64,000 bases of DNA from an uncultured Christensenella sp. (lineage in GTDB: Bacteria; Bacillota; Clostridia; Christensenellales; UBA3700), in assembly GCA_949290515.1 (NCBI GenBank), contig CASERZ010000004.1, positions 1 to 64,000 of the forward strand. The letters are read 5' to 3'. Made by a program: the position numbers and the translations under genes. How positions within the stretch are numbered: the stretch's first letter is position 1; each line of letters begins with the position of its first letter. The notes beneath the pieces are model-generated. The model ran no database searches. It was not told where the DNA came from and was given only the letters and a program-made list of their open reading frames with translations. Shown here piece by piece: positions 60,895 to 64,000 of the stretch.

Positions 60895-61572
60895 TTATTT
60901 TTGCTTTTTGACCGCCTTGTATCCCAGCCCTCTTATCGTAACGATTTCAAAATCTTCGTTATTCTTAAACTTGTCTCTTATACGGGTGATATGCACGTCT
61001 ACCGTACGCTCTGCCGAGTCGCTGTCCGCGCCCCAAAATTCCTCCATAAGCTGACTTCTGGTGAAGATTTTTCCGGGATATGAAAGCAGTTTGTACAAAA
61101 TATAAAACTCCTTTTGAGGAAGTTCTATTTCTCCTTCAGGCGTGGTAGCCGTCAAAGAATCGTATGCCAGTACAGTATTGCCTACCACGAGTTTTCTCTC
61201 GCTTACTATCTGACTGCGGCGCAACAACGCCCCTACGCGCAAAAGAAGTTCTTGAGTATCGATAGGTTTGACCATATAATCGTCAATACCCAGTTCATAC
61301 CCTCTTTTCTTCGCCTCGAAGTCATCCATTGCCGTCATAAAAAGTATCGGCACGCTTGAATTGAATTCTCTCACCTCTTCGGCAAGCGCAAATCCGTCTT
61401 TGACAGGCATCATTATGTCGGATATTATCAAATCGTAATGGTCCTCTTTGAACATCTGAAGCGCGCTGTCGGCATTGAGTGCCATATAAGCGTCATACCC
61501 CTCTTCTTCGAGAGCTTTCCTGACAAGCTTATTGAGTTTGATATCGTCTTCTACTACAAGAATCTTTATCAT
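60895..61572 (-). CDS. OmpR-family response regulator
   Basis: A 225-residue regulator: receiver domain (EDD pocket, D52 in LIISDIMMPV, YMVKPID) and winged-helix DNA-binding domain (LPQKEFYILYKLLSYPG, DVHITRIRDKF, VTIRGLGYKAVK). It heads the two-gene operon with the kinase. No transporter target is adjacent, so the regulon cannot be inferred. Confidence 0.92.
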   Translation of the reverse strand: MIKILVVEDDIKLNKLVRKALEEEGYDAYMALNADSALQMFKEDHYDLIISDIMMPVKDGFALAEEVREFNSSVPILFMTAMDDFEAKKRGYELGIDDYMVKPIDTQELLLRVGALLRRSQIVSERKLVVGNTVLAYDSLTATTPEGEIELPQKEFYILYKLLSYPGKIFTRSQLMEEFWGADSDSAERTVDVHITRIRDKFKNNEDFEIVTIRGLGYKAVKKQK

Positions 61573-61602
61573 AATTTCCTCTTTTAGATTTTATCGTAAT
61601 AT

Positions 61603-61631
61603 ATTATACCACTTTTATCAAACGTTGTAAA
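61603..61631 (-). promoter_or_regulatory. promoter of the OmpR-HK pair
   Basis: Minus strand TTTACA, 17 bp, TATAAT; GAGGA precedes the regulator ATG. Confidence 0.78.
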
Positions 61632-61664
61632 CATATGATTTGTCTTGTCGATTCGTTTGGCAGC

Positions 61665-61700
61665 AAAAGACGGAAGCGCATTTTAGCCGCTTCCGTCTTG
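61665..61700 (-). terminator. terminator of the nucleoside/sugar ABC operon
   Basis: GACGGAAGCG/CGCTTCCGTC stem, 9-nt loop, then TTTTGC on the minus strand. Confidence 0.82.
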
Positions 61701-61745
61701 ACTTTTACATTTGCATATTCATATAAATTTTGATATACGCTAAAA

Positions 61746-62666
61746 CTACCTGTCCTCTCTGTAATAGTTCAAACCTATCGCAGTAGGCTCGTCGGGCACT
61801 TTTTTCTTTCTTACCGACGATATGATAAGTACGAGTGCCGTGATGATAAAAGGCAACGCCTTGTAAAACTCTATCGGTATCTTGCTGAGCCAGCCGAGCG
61901 CATTGGGGAATTCCGTGGCGAATCTCGAACTGTATACCTGCAAACTGTTGAAAAATCCGAATACAAACGTACCGCCGATTGCAATAAGAGGATTCCATTT
62001 AGCGAATATTACGAGTGCAATCGCTATCCAGCCGTAACCGTTTATCCAGCAGTTGCTACCCTCAAAAGCTCCGTTCATTTTGAGTCCCATACACAATCCG
62101 CCGAGTCCCATTATTCCCGCGCCTATTATAATATTGACATATTTGTATGCGTTTACGTTAATGCCCGCCGCGTCTGCAGCCGCAGGATTTTCACCGATTG
62201 CTCTCGTCTTAAGACCTGCTTTAGTCTTAAACAGATATATAAACGCAAGCACGGCTATAACAACGCCCAGATATACGAAAATACTTGCCGAATACTGCTC
62301 TTTGAGATTACCTCCGAGTAACGGCCAATTGTTACCCACGGCTTTGCCTATGAAGAAGTAAAAGCCCAGACCGAAAGTCGTTATGGTAAGACCCGTTACG
62401 TTTTGGTTTGCTTTGAGCGTAACCGTAAGGAAAGCAAACAGCAGTCCCAGCATAGCCGCCGACAAGAATGCAAACAGCATCGCAACAAACAGACTGTCTG
62501 CTTTACTGCCTATATAATATCCTATAATCGCGCCGACAGCCATTATTCCCTCTACGCCGAGGTTAAGACTGCCCGACTTTTCCGTAATTATTTCACCGAC
62601 CGTAGCATAAAGAAGAGGTATACCGTATACTATTACGTTTATGATAAACAAAGAAAAAGTTTCCAT
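61746..62666 (-). CDS. ABC importer permease (YufQ-like)
   Basis: A 306-residue permease of the BmpA/RbsC-type importer family, which in Gram-positives takes up purine nucleosides. About eight helices; typical segments are YGIPLLYATVGEIITEKSGSLNLGVEG and GLKTRAIGENPAAADAAGINV, the latter being the ATPase-coupling loop. Starts at the last base of the upstream permease stop. Forms the membrane pore with that permease. Nucleoside specificity is inferred from the family pair. Confidence 0.9.
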   Translation of the reverse strand: METFSLFIINVIVYGIPLLYATVGEIITEKSGSLNLGVEGIMAVGAIIGYYIGSKADSLFVAMLFAFLSAAMLGLLFAFLTVTLKANQNVTGLTITTFGLGFYFFIGKAVGNNWPLLGGNLKEQYSASIFVYLGVVIAVLAFIYLFKTKAGLKTRAIGENPAAADAAGINVNAYKYVNIIIGAGIMGLGGLCMGLKMNGAFEGSNCWINGYGWIAIALVIFAKWNPLIAIGGTFVFGFFNSLQVYSSRFATEFPNALGWLSKIPIEFYKALPFIITALVLIISSVRKKKVPDEPTAIGLNYYREDR

Positions 62667-63994
62667 TATTCTTTACCTCCTTCGCTTGCGGCAGTCACCG
62701 CTTTGCCCGACTCTGTTTCAGACGCGCCGTCGCTGACTTTTTCCTTATCTGCCGTCACGTTGTCTTTTGTATCGAAAGTCGCCGTATTTCTCGAAAGCGT
62801 CAAATCTATAATCTCAAATCCCTGCGCTTTGAGCTCAGCCGTTTTCTTGGCTTTGAGTTTGTCTTTGTTGACTACCACTCTGTAATTGATAAGGAAGTGT
62901 ACCGCAAGTACCACAAACAGTATTATGCCTTGCAACAAATCCGCAAAATTCGCGTCGAGGTTGGTATGCGACGCCGAAGCGGAAGCAATACCGAATTGCA
63001 GTACCGACAGCAAAAACGCTACAAGCAGTATGCCGAAAGGACTGAGTTGGGCAAGCCAAGCGACGACTATACCCGTCCAGCCTACGTCATCAGTAATCGC
63101 TTCGGAAAGACTGAACGAAGACGAAGTGATTTTAAACGCGCCTGCAAGACCTACAATGAAAGCCGATAAAAATACGGTGCGCAAAATTATTCTCGATACG
63201 TTCATTCCCGCGTATTTTGCAGTATTATGGCTGTCGCCTACTACGCTTATTTCATAGCCTTGTTTTGTGTACTTATAATAGAGGAACAAAAGCACTACAA
63301 TAATGATGCCTATTATCAAAGTCGTGTTGATTGTAAGTCCGCCGAGATTCATCGACCACATTCTCGCACTTTCGGGTATCTGGTCAAACTTGGGTCTGTC
63401 GGAATTGGGGTCGAGGAGAATGTTCCAGCCCAACTTGTTTTGAGCGAAAAACGTCAGAAGATACAGTGCGATATAGTTAAACATCAGCGTCAAAAGCGTT
63501 TCGCTCGTGCCGAACTTGACTTTGAATACCGCTGTTATAAGTCCGAATATACCCGCGCTTACGCCTCCCATAAGACACATAAGCATTACGAGGAAAAATC
63601 CGTTGAGTTTATCTCCTAGTCCTATACCTATGCTGGTAGCTACGAGCGCGCCTACTATAAATTGTCCTTCTCCGCCTATGTTCCAGAACTTCATCTTGAA
63701 AGCAAGCGAAAGTCCCAAAGAAGTAATGAGAAGCGGTACGAACGAATTGATAAAGTTGCTGATTATTTTGAGAGGAATTGCGTTTCCGACAAGACCTATC
63801 GTAAATACGTCAAAATAAAATTCGAAAGGATTTACTTTGAGAAACGCGAGCAATATCGCACCGAATATGAGTGCTACCAAAACCGCGCCCACGTACAGAA
63901 GCGCGATTTTCCACTTTTCCATACGGTCACGCTTGGTAACTCTGAAAAGAGGCTCGCTTCTGTGCTTAAGAGAATAATCTACCTGCTTAGTCAT
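62666..63994 (-). CDS. ABC importer permease (YufP-like) with C-terminal tail
   Basis: A 442-residue permease partner. After a basic N-terminus (about 28 residues) come about eight to ten helices, with LSLAFKMKFWNIGGEGQFIVGALVATS and the coupling loop YEISVVGDSHNTAKYAGMNV. The final 70 residues are hydrophilic and Lys/Glu/Thr-rich, longer than usual. The start (CTGACAATGAC) overlaps a possible upstream stop; the ATP-binding gene and BmpA-type lipoprotein would lie beyond the window end. Confidence 0.9.
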   Translation of the reverse strand: MTKQVDYSLKHRSEPLFRVTKRDRMEKWKIALLYVGAVLVALIFGAILLAFLKVNPFEFYFDVFTIGLVGNAIPLKIISNFINSFVPLLITSLGLSLAFKMKFWNIGGEGQFIVGALVATSIGIGLGDKLNGFFLVMLMCLMGGVSAGIFGLITAVFKVKFGTSETLLTLMFNYIALYLLTFFAQNKLGWNILLDPNSDRPKFDQIPESARMWSMNLGGLTINTTLIIGIIIVVLLFLYYKYTKQGYEISVVGDSHNTAKYAGMNVSRIILRTVFLSAFIVGLAGAFKITSSSFSLSEAITDDVGWTGIVVAWLAQLSPFGILLVAFLLSVLQFGIASASASHTNLDANFADLLQGIILFVVLAVHFLINYRVVVNKDKLKAKKTAELKAQGFEIIDLTLSRNTATFDTKDNVTADKEKVSDGASETESGKAVTAASEGGKE

Positions 63995-64000
63995 TGTCAG

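Overview
The window reads as a chromosomal segment of an uncultured, probably anaerobic, low-to-moderate G+C Firmicute of class Clostridia; I cannot place it at genus level. The reasons are ribosomal protein L27 with the cleavable N-terminal extension next to its Prp protease, a tRNA-Trp T-box leader, an L21-type leader, AGGAGG-like ribosome binding sites, sigma-A promoters with an almost constant 17-bp spacer, and the clostridial order maf-mreB-minDE-spoIVFB-rSAM-DUF2344-rng. Rubredoxin, a ferritin-like protein, an iron-type alcohol dehydrogenase and a split transketolase fit an anaerobe. Nothing looks like a prophage, plasmid or CRISPR locus.

Layout. 1-2168: 8-oxoguanine glycosylase (minus), then rplU-prp-rpmA (plus). 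2169-2558: intergenic repeats. 2559-13097: minus-strand housekeeping transcribed as ppx-like; maf-mreB; minD-minE-small membrane protein-spoIVFB; ROK kinase-radical SAM-DUF2344-RNase E/G. 13345-16926: tyrosine phosphatase, condensation-fold protein, lipid kinase, LURP-one protein. 16992-22474: tilS-hpt-cca-rmuC-PHP operon. Then tRNA-Ser(CGA), a repeat-rich gap, a leucine-rich-repeat lipoprotein and a decayed marR fragment. 26106-36788: YitT, a transporter/phosphoesterase operon divergent from a PhoP/PhoR pair, cysK-luxS, and a second transporter/phosphoesterase operon. 37068-46089: YhhN protein, a palindromic repeat cluster, zinc-ribbon protein, proS, ferritin-like protein, transketolase subunits, HAD phosphatase plus alcohol dehydrogenase. 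46203-55062: two ABC ATPase-permease fusions, an NSS transporter, rubredoxin, a methyltransferase, an XRE regulator and a kinase-fold protein. 55354-64000: metal P-type ATPase with its CsoR regulator, T-box-controlled trpB2, an OmpR/HK pair, and two permeases of a nucleoside/sugar ABC importer that continues past the window.

Most interesting. (1) Six genes with unrelated functions (tilS, a phosphatase, a zinc-ribbon protein, a HAD phosphatase, a YhhN protein, a tRNA methyltransferase) have a -10 box ending only 6-7 nt before the ATG and no ribosome binding site, so they are probably leaderless mRNAs. (2) Three 11-bp-phased TTACA repeats sit just upstream of the -35 of the transporter/metallophosphoesterase operon beside phoPR, pointing to a PhoP-controlled phosphoester uptake-and-cleavage module; 4 kb away a second GPH transporter is translationally coupled to an unrelated phosphoesterase. 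(3) A dispersed repeat lies flush against the stop codons of three minus-strand genes, and two copies bracket a segment whose inversion would restore the usual rng-rplU order. (4) A 189-bp palindromic MITE-like element with related partial copies lies near 38 kb. The MreB/Min cluster is also reduced: no mreC, mreD or minC, and a 60-residue membrane stub where spoIVFA is expected.
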